From: Paenibacillus thermotolerans
GTDB taxonomy: Bacteria > Bacillota > Bacilli > Paenibacillales > YIM-B00363
NCBI RefSeq assembly: GCF_028745515.1
Contig: NZ_JAQZSG010000014.1
Coordinates: 52,447-116,446, forward strand
Length of the DNA stretch: 64,000 nucleotides
Reading direction: 5' to 3'
The notes under the pieces are model-generated. The model saw only the letters and a program-made list of their open reading frames with translations, did not search any database and was not told the DNA's origin. Position numbers and translations under genes: made by a program. Positions 27,700 to 38,000 of the stretch are shown here, in pieces. How positions within the stretch are numbered: the stretch's first letter is position 1; every line of letters starts with the position of its first letter.

Positions 27700-27825
27700 G
27701 CGCAATTCCTCCGTTATGCCTGCTTATCGCGATGATCCGATTCAATTATGTAGGTCTATTATACCAGTGGTATAGGAAAAAATCACCGATTTTCTTCCCT
27801 GAAAATGGAGCGGCGCAGCGACGCC

Positions 27826-27856
27826 GGTCATTAGCCGGGCGGGACGGGCATATAAT
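27826..27856 (+). promoter_or_regulatory. Candidate sigma-E promoter of ylbJ
   Basis: GGTCATTA (27826-27833) and CATATAAT (27849-27856), 15 bases apart, resemble the mother-cell sigma-E consensus (GKCATATT, CATACAAT). This agrees with known sigma-E control of ylbJ in B. subtilis. Confidence 0.5.
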
Positions 27857-27916
27857 GTGCAAGGCTCGTCTTTTGAATTTCCTTGACACTAGACACGAAA
27901 CGGGTGTGGCGAAAGA

Positions 27917-29155
27917 ATGGGATATCGTAGAAGGGGAACGCCGTGGCTGGCCTATATCGCGGTCATCACCGCTTTGCTGATCTTGTTGTTTCCGATGGAT
28001 AGCTTCCGAGCGGCCGTTCAGGGCGTGGCCATATGGTGGGACGTGCTTTTTCCCGCGCTGTTTCCGTTCTTTGTCGTTTCGGAGCTGATGCTCGGCTTCG
28101 GCATCGTTCACTTTTTCGGAACGCTGCTCGACCCGATGATGCGGCCGGTGTTTCGGGTGCCGGGGCCGGGAGGATTTGTCATGGCGATGGGCTTCGCTTC
28201 CGGTTATCCGGTAGGCGCCCGCTTAACGTCGCAGCTGTGGGACGCGAAGCTTGTAAACCGGGAGGAAAGCGAACGGCTTGCCGCCTTCACCACGACGTCC
28301 GATCCGATCTTCCTCATCGGGGCCGTATCGATCGGATTTTTCCATAACGCCGCGCTTGCCCCGGTGCTGGCCGTCGCCCACTATGGAGGTGCCGTCGCCC
28401 TCGGCTTATTGATGAGGTATTGGGGCGGCAATTCCGCGCCTTTTGCGGTTGCGGCATCCGGGGTGGAGGAAGGCCGCCGGCCCGGGGGCTCGATTTGGCG
28501 CAGAGCGTTCGCTGCGATGCACCAGGCCCGAATGCAGGACGGCCGATCGCTCGGCACGCTGCTTAGGGAAGGCGTTCAGACCGGCATCCGTCTCATTATT
28601 GTGGTCGGCGGGTTGGTCGTCTTTTTTTCCGTCGTCATTAAAGTATTGACGCTTGCCGGCGTTGTGTCGGTCATCCAGAGCATGGTCGGTTTCATCCTGT
28701 CTCTCTTCGGCATATCGGCGCCGCTTTCCGCCGCCATCGTCAACGGGTTTTTCGAGGTTACGCTGGGGGCGAAAAGCGCAGGCGCCCCGTTCCCCGGCGC
28801 CCAGCTTCAAGCGCAAGCCGCGGTTGCCGCGTTTATTTTATCCTGGGCGGGACTTTCGGTTCATGCACAGTCCATGAGCTTAATGCATCATATGCCGGTC
28901 CGATATTCCTCGTTCGTGCTGGCGCGGCTCGTTCATGCGTTCATTTCGGCGTTCATCGCCTTTTTCGCTTGGGATGCCTTATTGCCGGCGGAAGGGGTTT
29001 GGCTTCCGGACGGTGCCTCGGTTTCCGGTTGGGAAGCTTTCCGCGTCTTCGCTCCGCTGTCGGCGACGCTGTTTATCGGCACGATCTTCCTCATTCCCGT
29101 TCTGTTTATCGTATATACGGCGGTCCGCCCGCTCTGGAAGCTTATCTCTCGTTGA
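27917..29155 (+). CDS. ylbJ: Sporulation integral membrane protein YlbJ
   Basis: A 412-residue membrane protein with about nine helices and Gate (nucleoside-recognition-like) features: WWDVLFPALFPFFVVSELM near residue 40, GFASGYPVGARLT near 93, TTSDPIFLIGAVS near 126, and a second half beginning GVQTGIRLIIVVGGL. Length matches Bacillus YlbJ (408). In B. subtilis it is made in the mother cell and is needed for full spore formation; the transported molecule is unknown. The ribosome site (GGCGAAAGA) is weak. A basic, hydrophilic stretch of about 35 residues sits mid-protein. Confidence 0.9.
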   Translation: MGYRRRGTPWLAYIAVITALLILLFPMDSFRAAVQGVAIWWDVLFPALFPFFVVSELMLGFGIVHFFGTLLDPMMRPVFRVPGPGGFVMAMGFASGYPVGARLTSQLWDAKLVNREESERLAAFTTTSDPIFLIGAVSIGFFHNAALAPVLAVAHYGGAVALGLLMRYWGGNSAPFAVAASGVEEGRRPGGSIWRRAFAAMHQARMQDGRSLGTLLREGVQTGIRLIIVVGGLVVFFSVVIKVLTLAGVVSVIQSMVGFILSLFGISAPLSAAIVNGFFEVTLGAKSAGAPFPGAQLQAQAAVAAFILSWAGLSVHAQSMSLMHHMPVRYSSFVLARLVHAFISAFIAFFAWDALLPAEGVWLPDGASVSGWEAFRVFAPLSATLFIGTIFLIPVLFIVYTAVRPLWKLISR

Positions 29156-29212
29156 GTTCCTCGCACAGTTCCGTTATGATGTTTACAGTAATGGGACTTG
29201 TGGAGGTGCGCC

Positions 29213-30019
29213 TTGAAATACTTCGTGCTAGACCGCGGCGACAGCTTGTCCAAAGCGCTCGCGGAGCAGTTCACCGGGCTTATGGCTTCATACGGACTTG
29301 AGCTTAATCGCAGCGAGCCCGATGTGGTCGTATCCATCGGCGGCGACGGTACGCTGCTGCATGCGTTTCATATGTTCAAAGAGAGGCTGGATTCGATCGC
29401 CTTCGTAGGAATTCATACCGGGCATTTGGGCTTCTATGCGGATTGGAATGCGGACGAAATTGAAGAGCTGGCGGCGTTGATGGCTGCTGGAGACCCGCTG
29501 CAGGATAAGATCGTCAAATATCCGCTCGTGAAAATCGAGCTTACGACTCCTGCGGGTGTGGAAACGTTCCTTGCGTTGAATGAATTTACGTTGAAGGGAA
29601 CCGACGCGACGCTCGTCGCGCAGCTCAATATTAACGGCGCCGCCTTCGAAATGTTCCGAGGGGACGGCATTTGCATCTCCACCCCTTCGGGCAGTACGGC
29701 GTATAACAAAAGCTTGGGCGGCGCGCTTATACATCCTTCGCTGGAAGCGCTCCAGATTGCCGAAATCGCATCGATCAACAATCGGGTGTATCGGACGGTC
29801 GGGTCGTCGTTAATATTGCCGAAGCATCATTATTGCGATATCGTGCCGCGCCGGGAGCAGAAGGTCGTGCTGAACGTCGACCATCTGGTGGTGCCGCATA
29901 CTTCCGTCTTGAATGTCAGAAGCATGGTCGCCGAGCGGAAGGTGAAATTTGCCCGCTACCGGCCGTTTCCGTTCTGGAACCGGGTCAGGGAAGCGTTCGT
30001 CGGGGACGATATCAATTAG
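29213..30019 (+). CDS. nadK: NAD kinase
   Basis: A 268-residue ATP-NAD kinase making NADP. The catalytic GGDGT lies near residue 43, NEFTLK near 123 and the substrate loop GICISTPSGSTAYNKSLGGA near 150. The TTG at 29213 is favoured because GGAGGTG is seven bases upstream; an ATG five codons earlier has no ribosome site. The stop codon shares bases with the terminator stem. It follows ylbJ by 57 bases. Confidence 0.94.
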   Translation: MKYFVLDRGDSLSKALAEQFTGLMASYGLELNRSEPDVVVSIGGDGTLLHAFHMFKERLDSIAFVGIHTGHLGFYADWNADEIEELAALMAAGDPLQDKIVKYPLVKIELTTPAGVETFLALNEFTLKGTDATLVAQLNINGAAFEMFRGDGICISTPSGSTAYNKSLGGALIHPSLEALQIAEIASINNRVYRTVGSSLILPKHHYCDIVPRREQKVVLNVDHLVVPHTSVLNVRSMVAERKVKFARYRPFPFWNRVREAFVGDDIN

Positions 30020-30044
30020 CGCCTGTTGCAGGGCGCTTTTTTTT
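30018..30044 (+). terminator. Terminator of nadK
   Basis: AGCGCC / GGCGCT with an eight-base loop, followed by eight T. It begins within the nadK stop codon. Confidence 0.9.
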
Positions 30045-30455
30045 GTTGGGGTGTGTGGGAGGGTTTACTTATTCGGGGCATTCCCCCAGTTTCGAACGAT
30101 TGCTCCATGTCGATCCGTGCGGCTTTTCCTTTATGGAAAAATCCTGTTTATATTGTGTTGTTGTTTTGTCATAATCTCTTTGTTTTTAACCCTATCCCGT
30201 CTTTTTTGGCAAAACTGTGTTTACAAGGTGTATCCCGGACGACAGTTTATGTACATACTTTTGCCATAAGTTCGTGGACGTCGCTGAATTCGGCTATTTT
30301 ATAGCAATCACGCAACAATTTATAAACACACCCCGTAATATGCCCAACCAATAAACCAGCTCCCTCTGTATGAAATCTTAGCACCAAAATGTGTTACTAA
30401 CCCTCCTCCTTTCCCGCCGCACGATACATAAAGCAAACTACCCCACTCCGAGCAC
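30045..30455. other. Gene-free, AT-richer intergenic stretch
   Basis: About 410 bases between two terminators. Base use is visibly more T- and A-rich than the flanks. Short open frames exist on the plus strand but lack ribosome sites and any recognisable protein. The only structured element seen is a diverged copy of a palindromic repeat at 30378-30403. No RNA gene was recognised. Confidence 0.6.
30378..30403 (+). repeat. Diverged copy of dispersed palindromic repeat
   Basis: TTAGCACCAAAATGTGTTAC followed by TAACCC matches 22 of 26 positions of the repeat unit at 53775-53800 (TTAGTACCAACATTTGGTAC, then TAACCC). Both sit in gaps between genes, 23 kb apart, which suggests a REP-like family. 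Confidence 0.6.
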
Positions 30456-30491
30456 AAAATAAAAAGCCCGCCGAGTGCGTGCTCGGCGGGC
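30456..30491 (-). terminator. Terminator of the glycosidase operon
   Basis: A perfect 10-bp stem GCCCGCCGAG / CTCGGCGGGC with a six-base loop, followed on the minus strand by TTTTTATTTTG. It lies 12 bases after the last glycosidase stop. Confidence 0.92.
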
Positions 30492-30503
30492 GTATAAGGA
30501 CAA

Positions 30504-33500
30504 CTATGCGATTGTTGCATCGATCGCCACATCGTTCGGGCGGTACACGGCGGTAACGCCGCCCTTCCGATCCGCAGCGAACAGGACGGAACGCTCCTTC
30601 TCGAGCTTGAACGTATACACGGCCCCGGTTTCGCTGTCCTTCACTTCCACGGTCGTGTCGAAAGCGAACTCCGATACGAAGATGAACAGCGAACCGTCGG
30701 CGAAGCTGAGCTTGCGCCCGTATACGCCGGGGAGCTCGCCGCCGCGAATCCACTCGAGCTCGTTCTTGCAGCCCGCAGCCGCCAGCGCGTACTCGTACAG
30801 CGCGGCAATCGGCTCGGTGCGGTCGTTCAGCTCGACCGGCAGCGGGCTCCAGATCAAGCGTCCCGCACCAAGCGGCACATTCACTACGGAGTCGGCGGCA
30901 GCCCCACCTGCTGCGGCAACCGGAATCTCCTTGATCACCTCGGCGATGCGACGGTTTCCGTAAGAAACAGGAAGCACCTTCTCGCCGATCGCCAAGCCTT
31001 CTTCCCGGACCACATTGCTTAGCTCGCGCAGGCCGAGCTCGTCCGTAAGCCGCTCGGCATTTCGCCAATACGCGTCGATGCCGGCCGGACCGGTAACCAG
31101 CAATACGGCTCCCGTGCGCTTCGCGATGTCGACGAGCTTCGCGAACGCCTCGTCATCGACATTGTGCGCGCTCGGCAGGATGATGAGCTTGGCAGGGTCG
31201 CGCTCAAGCGGCTCCAGATGATATTCGCCGACCGCGCGGAACGGCACCTTCAGCTCGTAAGCGAGCACCCTCGTCAGCCGGGAGGTCGCTTCCACCGCAA
31301 ACTTCCGGTTGGAGAAATCGTTGGAGTACGGGAACACGACCGCTACATCTTCCAGCTTCCGGCCCCGGAACAGGTCGCGAATCTCCCCCATGAACCGGCC
31401 GAAATCATAGGAGACGTCCGCCTCCGGCTTCTCCGTGCCGTCGGCCCGCAGCGCCCCGATGTGCGATTCGTTGGCATTATCCATGTAGAAGTTCGTGTTC
31501 CAAATCCACTGCACCGCACCCGCGCCCCCGGTCGAGAACGCATAGGCGTACTTGCGCTCCAGCATGCTCCGCAATTCAGCCTCCGTACGCTTCGCCCGGC
31601 CTTCCGGCGTCTCGACGTACATAATGCCTGTCTCTTGGATGAGGTTCGGCTTGTCGTGGGTTTTGGCGAAAATGCCGTCCCACACGAGCTGGTCGTTCAG
31701 CCACCAGGAGTGCACCGTCGTATAGTCCACCGCTTCGGCGTAGAAGAACGGGGACGGACGCTGCGCTCCGAGTCCTTCGTCCTGCCCGACCGTGACGAGA
31801 TGGTTCGGGCATTCGTCCTTGATCGCGTCGTACAGCTCTCTTGCCCAGCGGTTATGCATCTCCATCGAGAAGAGCACATAATCGAGCCAGCGCGTTCCGG
31901 TTTTGCCCGAGTGCATGTCCTGCACGTCGAAATTGATCTCGCCGGGCTCCGGCGGCTTGGCGGCTTCGAAGCTCGGAAGCTGCGCCGGCGTCATATTCCA
32001 CTTCTCCTGCAGCAGCTCGATGGAGCCGTGCCGCTTCTTCAGCCACTCCGAGAACGCCGCCTGCTCGAACCGGTCACGGCTCGATCTCGGACCGCTCGAG
32101 AAAATGCGCTCCGGATCGAACATGGACGGCTCGTTGATCAAGTCCCAATCCACGTTCGCGGTATTCCGGTGCCGGGAAACGATCGAGCGGACGAACCGTT
32201 TCTGCGCTTCCACGCTGCGCGGGTCGAGGAACGGGTTTTCGCCCTCCCACGTCTCCGGCGTGAAGGAGAAAAACGTAAACGTCACTTGCAGGTTATGCTT
32301 CTTCGCCGTCATGAAGAAAGCGTCGATCGATCTCAGCACTTCCTCGGACGCGTGTCCGTCCACCTGCATTATGTTTCGGTACGCCGTCCAAATGCCGGTG
32401 CGGATCCAGTTGATGCCCGCCTTGCTCATCTGCTCCATATCGCGATCCCACACGGCAGCGTTCGGCAAGAACAAAAATTTGCGGGCAACGTCCGACGTCA
32501 TATACGTCATGCCGACGACCGGCAGCGGACGGCCGTCCTTCTCGAAGTAGTCTCTGCCGCTCTTCACGGGAGTTCCCTCGGAAAGCAGCTTCGCATCATG
32601 CCCCCAGAAGCCTTGCCGAAGTATGCGAACTTCGCCGCCGGCAGCCTCGGCCCGGCATACGACGCGGTAATATCCGCTCGTAATCTCAAGCGGTACCGGC
32701 AATCGGATATGCTTCCATTGCGCGGTCACGATTTCCGTTGCTTGATGCGACCATACCTGCGCCGCGTCGCCTTCCTTTTCTACCGTCACGTCGAACGTCC
32801 ATTGCTCCCCCGAAGCGGCCGAAGCAGCCGAAACGCCGCGTCCGAGCCCTTGCATTTGCAGCGTCAGCATCGGTCGCTCGCCCGCTTCATAGGAAGCGTA
32901 ATTCGGCTTCAGCCACAGCTCGGTCACGCCGCAGGCGCAAAACTCGGCCCACGTCTGCAGCGCATCCGCTCCGCCGCCTTGCCAGAACGCATCCGTTAGC
33001 GGCTGATTGACCAGCAGCCAGCGTCCGCCGGCAAAATCGCCTTTCGTGTTTTCCCAAAGCACGACAGGCGCCGCCACCTCGCGGCCCTCCGCTGAACGGC
33101 CCTTCAGCAGCGCATAAATATGAGCGTCCATCGGACCGGCCGAGCCCATCTGATGCGGCAGATCGCTGCTTTTCGTCACATGCGGCACCAAATTCCAAGT
33201 GTGCTCCACCGTAAACAGCGCCTCTGCGCCTGCAAATAGCGGCACATCGTCCGACGCAGCCAGCTCCGCTATCGGAGCCTTATCTACCGGAAGCGTCTCG
33301 TGAATGCGCAGTTGGCGGTGATAAGCGGTTTGCTCCGCTTCAACGTGCCAGACGCCGCCTTCGCGGCGCACCGGGCGCTTAAACGGCGCGCCGCCGACGC
33401 TGACCAAGCCTCCGCCCTTCTTTAAGAAAGCAACAATCTCTTCCCAAGCATTCTTAGGAAAATAAGGCGAATGCAAATTCACAAAGCAGCCGCCGTCGGC

Positions 33501-33635
33501 AGCGCGCAGCGCTTCCGCCAAACCGTCCGCGCTGCAGACGACACCCGCTCTTTCCAGCGCTTCCGCATAACCGCCGGCAAGCTCCGCAGCGGCGGGAAAG
33601 CTCGGATCGTAAAAAACTATCGTCTTTGCGTTCAT
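30504..33635 (-). CDS. Large clan GH-A glycoside hydrolase (GH42-like architecture)
   Basis: A 1043-residue, apparently cytosolic enzyme. The N-terminal ~130 residues look like a flavodoxin/amidotransferase-like fold, then a beta-rich module; the TIM barrel starts near residue 375 (VVGMTYMTSD). Likely acid/base Glu is in DLINEPSMF near 498 and the nucleophile in NLIQETGIM near 663. A Rossmann-like trimerisation-type domain follows near 780-900, as in GH42 enzymes. The family is not certain; GH42, or a GH164-like beta-mannosidase, would fit the layout. The neighbouring alpha-mannosidase genes favour a mannoside or glycan-core substrate. Its ATG overlaps the GH125 stop (ATGA). Confidence 0.7.
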   Translation of the reverse strand: MNAKTIVFYDPSFPAAAELAGGYAEALERAGVVCSADGLAEALRAADGGCFVNLHSPYFPKNAWEEIVAFLKKGGGLVSVGGAPFKRPVRREGGVWHVEAEQTAYHRQLRIHETLPVDKAPIAELAASDDVPLFAGAEALFTVEHTWNLVPHVTKSSDLPHQMGSAGPMDAHIYALLKGRSAEGREVAAPVVLWENTKGDFAGGRWLLVNQPLTDAFWQGGGADALQTWAEFCACGVTELWLKPNYASYEAGERPMLTLQMQGLGRGVSAASAASGEQWTFDVTVEKEGDAAQVWSHQATEIVTAQWKHIRLPVPLEITSGYYRVVCRAEAAGGEVRILRQGFWGHDAKLLSEGTPVKSGRDYFEKDGRPLPVVGMTYMTSDVARKFLFLPNAAVWDRDMEQMSKAGINWIRTGIWTAYRNIMQVDGHASEEVLRSIDAFFMTAKKHNLQVTFTFFSFTPETWEGENPFLDPRSVEAQKRFVRSIVSRHRNTANVDWDLINEPSMFDPERIFSSGPRSSRDRFEQAAFSEWLKKRHGSIELLQEKWNMTPAQLPSFEAAKPPEPGEINFDVQDMHSGKTGTRWLDYVLFSMEMHNRWARELYDAIKDECPNHLVTVGQDEGLGAQRPSPFFYAEAVDYTTVHSWWLNDQLVWDGIFAKTHDKPNLIQETGIMYVETPEGRAKRTEAELRSMLERKYAYAFSTGGAGAVQWIWNTNFYMDNANESHIGALRADGTEKPEADVSYDFGRFMGEIRDLFRGRKLEDVAVVFPYSNDFSNRKFAVEATSRLTRVLAYELKVPFRAVGEYHLEPLERDPAKLIILPSAHNVDDEAFAKLVDIAKRTGAVLLVTGPAGIDAYWRNAERLTDELGLRELSNVVREEGLAIGEKVLPVSYGNRRIAEVIKEIPVAAAGGAAADSVVNVPLGAGRLIWSPLPVELNDRTEPIAALYEYALAAAGCKNELEWIRGGELPGVYGRKLSFADGSLFIFVSEFAFDTTVEVKDSETGAVYTFKLEKERSVLFAADRKGGVTAVYRPNDVAIDATIA

Positions 33636-34951
33636 AGGATCCCTTCTTTCATCGCGCGATACACGAGCAGCGAGAACAAGCTGTTGGACCATGCGAACCA
33701 TTTGCGCGTAAAGATCGTCGGGTCGTCCGCATGGAAGCCTTCATGCATGAAGCCGGTGTCGGCGTCCGTCGCCTCCAGCATCGCGATCATCTCGAGCTTC
33801 TCTTCCTTGCTAATGGCAGTCAACCCTTGCATGGACAACGCCATATGCCAAATATAATCCGGCGGCGTATGCGGGCTGCCGATGCCGCGAGCGGCTTTGC
33901 CTTCGTAGTAGAACGGATTTTGTTTGCTGAGCGCGAACCTTCTCGTGTTTTGGTAAATCGGATCGTCCGCGGTCGTATACTCCAGGTAAGGAATCGACAT
34001 CAGACCCGGCGTGCCGGCATCGTCCATCAAGCAATAGTTTCCGAAGCCGTCCGTCTCGTAAGCGTAAATCGGACCGAATTCCGGATGGCGGTAAATGCCG
34101 TACAGCTTGATCCCGTGATCCACATCCGCTTCCAGCGCCGCAAGCTCTTGTACCAGATCCATGTCGCGGAACACCCATTCCGCAAATTCGCGCATCTGGC
34201 GGAGCGTGACGACCGCAAACATGTTGGACGGAATGTTGTAATGGAAATCGCAGGCGTCGTCGCTCGGACGGAAGCCCGACCAGATCATGCCCGTATAATT
34301 CACCGGCATGCCCAAGCCGTTATTGCGCAGCGAGTCGGTCGGAATGCCGTTGTTGCGCGTGAACCGGTACGGCGATTTCTCGAAGTGGTGCTGCTCCGTC
34401 TTCCACAAGTCCACCACTTTACGGATGGCGGCCTTGAAGTTCGAGTCGAAAATGTCCGTAAGCTCGGTTTCCTTCCAGTAACGATAAGCAAGCCTCATCG
34501 AGAAGCAGATCGAGTCGAGCTCGAATTTCCGCTCCCACACCCACGGCGACATGTCGGTTTCATCCGATGCGTTCCAATGCCAGTCGTTCGCCGTTTCGTT
34601 GAACGCGTTGGCGTAAGGATCGATATGAATGTACGAAATGTGCTTCTTGATCAGTCCGCCGATAATCCGCTGCAAATCGGCGTCATCCTTCGCGAACGGC
34701 ACATATTGGATGACCTGCTCGACCGAATCGCGAAGCCACATGGCGGGAATATCGCCGGTAATGACGAACGTCGTGCCGTCGTCCAGCAGCTTCGTCGTCG
34801 TCTCCAGCGTGTTCGGGAAACAGTTTTTAAACAGCCGAAGCAGCTTCGGGCGGTGGGCCAGCTTTTGCTCCGCCTCTTCGAGCACCTCATTAACGGCACG
34901 CGGAAGCTCCAGCTTCGGCATTGGGATTTTGGGCAGTCTGAATTGTTCCAT
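33632..34951 (-). CDS. GH125 exo-alpha-1,6-mannosidase
   Basis: A 439-residue protein of GH125 (formerly DUF1237), metal-independent exo-alpha-1,6-mannosidases that act on bacterial, fungal or N-glycan mannose chains. Family runs are TGDIPAMWLRDSVEQV near residue 65, NETANDWHWNASDETD near 118, GMIWSGFRPSDDACDFHYNIPSN in pieces near 225, and FTRKWFAWSNSLFS at the end. No signal peptide, so it works on imported oligosaccharides. GGAGGAGAA precedes the ATG. It lies 59 bases after the GH38 stop. Confidence 0.92.
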   Translation of the reverse strand: MEQFRLPKIPMPKLELPRAVNEVLEEAEQKLAHRPKLLRLFKNCFPNTLETTTKLLDDGTTFVITGDIPAMWLRDSVEQVIQYVPFAKDDADLQRIIGGLIKKHISYIHIDPYANAFNETANDWHWNASDETDMSPWVWERKFELDSICFSMRLAYRYWKETELTDIFDSNFKAAIRKVVDLWKTEQHHFEKSPYRFTRNNGIPTDSLRNNGLGMPVNYTGMIWSGFRPSDDACDFHYNIPSNMFAVVTLRQMREFAEWVFRDMDLVQELAALEADVDHGIKLYGIYRHPEFGPIYAYETDGFGNYCLMDDAGTPGLMSIPYLEYTTADDPIYQNTRRFALSKQNPFYYEGKAARGIGSPHTPPDYIWHMALSMQGLTAISKEEKLEMIAMLEATDADTGFMHEGFHADDPTIFTRKWFAWSNSLFSLLVYRAMKEGIL

Positions 34952-35010
34952 TGTATTCGTTCTCCTCCATCATGAAAAAGGTTACTCTCGATGCAATACA
35001 GCTTTTTCTA

Positions 35011-38000
35011 CTACAAGAAGAGCTTGACCGATTTGATTTCAAAAGGTCTAAAGTCGAGCGACAGCGCTCCGTCAACCGGTTCCGCTTCGCTCAGCGCCTC
35101 TTCCAACGCGTTCACATAGACGGCCTTGCTAAAGCGGAACGGCCAGCGCAAGGAGGCTTTCCCCCGTCCTCCCGACGATTCGTAGAAGCGAAGCACAATG
35201 CCGTCCCCGTCTTCCGCCGGCTTCACCGCATCCAGAACGACATGCTCGCTCTCCAGCCCGATCAGCGACTGCGCGCTCGGCAATGCGCCGGCGGCGGATT
35301 CCCCGGCCACGACAGCGGCAGGATGATTCAGCTCCATCCCTTTGCGGACGACATGGGCGCTTCTCCAGTCGCCTTCATGCGGGTACAGAGAGTACGTGAA
35401 CTCGTGCTCGCCGATATCGGCCGTAACGTCCGGCCATCTCGGCGCTCGGAGCAGCGACAGGCGAAGCGTGCCGTCCTTCACGTCATAGCCGTACTTGCAA
35501 TCGTTCAGCAGGCTGACGCCGTAGCCGCCTTCGGACAAATCCGCCCAGCGGTGGCCGCATACCTCGTATTGCGCTTGCTCCCAGCTCGTATTCCGGTGGG
35601 TCGGACGCTCCAGAGCGCCGAACGGAATTTCGTACGCCGCTTTGCTCGTTACGACATCGACGGGGAACGCGGCCTTCAGCAGCTTGTGCGTCTCGTTCCA
35701 TTGCACCTTCGTCTTGAAATCCACTCGGCGATCGTTCCGGTACAGAACGATGTCCTGGGTAACCGTCGACTCGTTCAGCCTCCATGTAAACCGAAGCACA
35801 TCCTTCGTACGTCCTTTCAGCACCACCTTGCTGTCGATTAACTCGACGAAACCCGCAGGCTGCTGCTCGTACCGCGAATCGATATCCCAAGCGTCCCAGT
35901 ACGTAGGCCGGTCGTGGAACAGCTGAAGCTCGTTCGCCTTCTCTCCGGGCTTCAGAAGCTCTCGTTCCGCCGCCTTATCGAACCATCGGACGATTTCGCC
36001 GGACGCATTGAACTCGAGCAAATAATTTCCCGTTTCCCACGTGCTCGGCACTTTGGCGCTCCGGTCGTCAGCGGCTGAAGCCGTTCCTCCTGCCTGACGC
36101 ACCCAAACCGTCTTATACCCGAACGCCGGAATGGACGGAACGCGCACCGACAATTCGATTTGCGTCGGATCATCGCCGCAGGCGGCGGCGTCGCTGTCGA
36201 GCGCGGCGCCCGTTTCGTCATAGACGGCCGCACCGGTCAGTTCGGCGCCGCCGGAAATGGCGACGACTTCATCCCGCTCCCATCCGAGGCTGTTGAACAC
36301 GATGTAAGGCGTTCCTTCGCCTTGCGTATCGATGTGCCGGACCAGCGGTTGCAGCCCCGCGTTCAGACTTTCTTCGCCCAGCGCGAAAATCCGCTCATAC
36401 TCCCGATCCGACGTTTCGTACACTTCCGGAATCGAGGTGCCCGGAATAATGTCGTGGAACTGGTTGAGCAGTATGAGCTTCCAGCCTTCGTGAAGCGATT
36501 GTTGCGCTTGTGCGAACTGCTGCGTACCGGCATATGGCTGCGCAAGGCTGTTCCATATTTCGGCCTCCCGATACAGCACCTCCGCCTTGCGATTATTTCT
36601 TTTATTCCAGGCGTGCGTCGTATAGGTTCCGCGGTGCAGCTCCAAATACAGGTCGCCGTGCCATTTCGGCAAGCTGCGGCTCCGCTCGCTTACGGAAGCG
36701 AAAAATTGCGCGGCGGTGCTGAATTTCGCGGCAGGCAAGCCCGGCAGCACCTCGGAGCGGCGGACGAGCTCGACCATTTCCCTTGTCACGCCGCCGCCGC
36801 CGTCGCCGTGCCCGTAAAGCAGCATTTGTTCGTCGTGGCGGTCCTTTTGGCGATAAGACTCCCAGTGCTCGTGAACGTCCTTCGGCTTCGTATGCTCGTT
36901 CAAGCCGTGGTTCAAGAACGACAGGATCGAGGTTCCGTCGATGCCGACCCAATGGAACAAATCGTACGGGAACACGTTCGTGTCGTTCCAATTGAGCTTG
37001 GACGTCATGAAATACTCGATGCCGCCGTGCTTCAAAATTTGCGGCAGCGACGCGCAATACCCGAACGTATCGGGCAGCCACTCGATGTTCGAGCGTTTGC
37101 CGAATTGTTCCATATAGAAACGTTGGCCGTACAGCATTTGCCGGATTAACGATTCGCCGCTCGGCATATTCAAATCCGGCTCGACCCACATGCCGCCGAC
37201 CAGCTCCCAGCGGCCTTCGGCGACTCTTTCTTTGATTTTCTCGTAAAGCTCCGGATAATGCTCTTTCGCGAACGCATAGAGCTGCGGCTGGCTTTGCGAG
37301 TAAACGAAGTCCGGGTACTCCTCCATCAGCGTGTTCATAGTGGAGAACGTACGGCTTGTCTTGCGCACCGTTTCCCGAACCGGCCATAGCCACGCGACGT
37401 CGATATGCGATTGGCCGACCATGTGCATAACGGTATCCGGCGGCGGAACGATGTCCCTCACTTTATCAAGCAGCGCCTGCTCCACGGAACCAAGCCATTC
37501 CGCGTCCTTTGCCCGCCGCTCGAGTTCCCCCGTCACCGAATCCATCGTCTCTTCCAGCGCGCCGACAAGCTTTGCGCGCTTCGCGTCGTTCTCCGGCAGC
37601 AGCTTGACCGCGTCGTAAAGAACAGACACGGTGTACCATAAGCTTTCCACCGGCCGGTTAACCCGCACGAGCTTGGCGCGAATGCTGCGAATCGGCGGCT
37701 GCTGCACCGCTTGGCGGTTTAACGGATCGACCGGCTCCGGAATCGGATCGTACAGCTCGATTTCGATGAGCGGCCTCGCGCCGACCTTAGCCGGATCAAG
37801 CGGGACGAACTGGTGATTGCGGTCGACGCCGTGATACGGCGTTCCGTTCACTCGCACAAGCCCCTCTCCTCCGGCTTCGAAAACAAAACCGACGGGCTCC
37901 GAGCCCCATTCCGATGGAATCTCAAGCTCCCGTTTCAAGAAATATGTGGTACCGTGCGTGCTGTTCAGCGGGTCCAAACCAATCGCTTCGTCCCGGTCCG

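Noticed and set aside
31164..32999. 611-codon open frame on the plus strand
   Set aside because: It is antisense to the clan GH-A hydrolase, Arg/His-rich with no domain or ribosome site.
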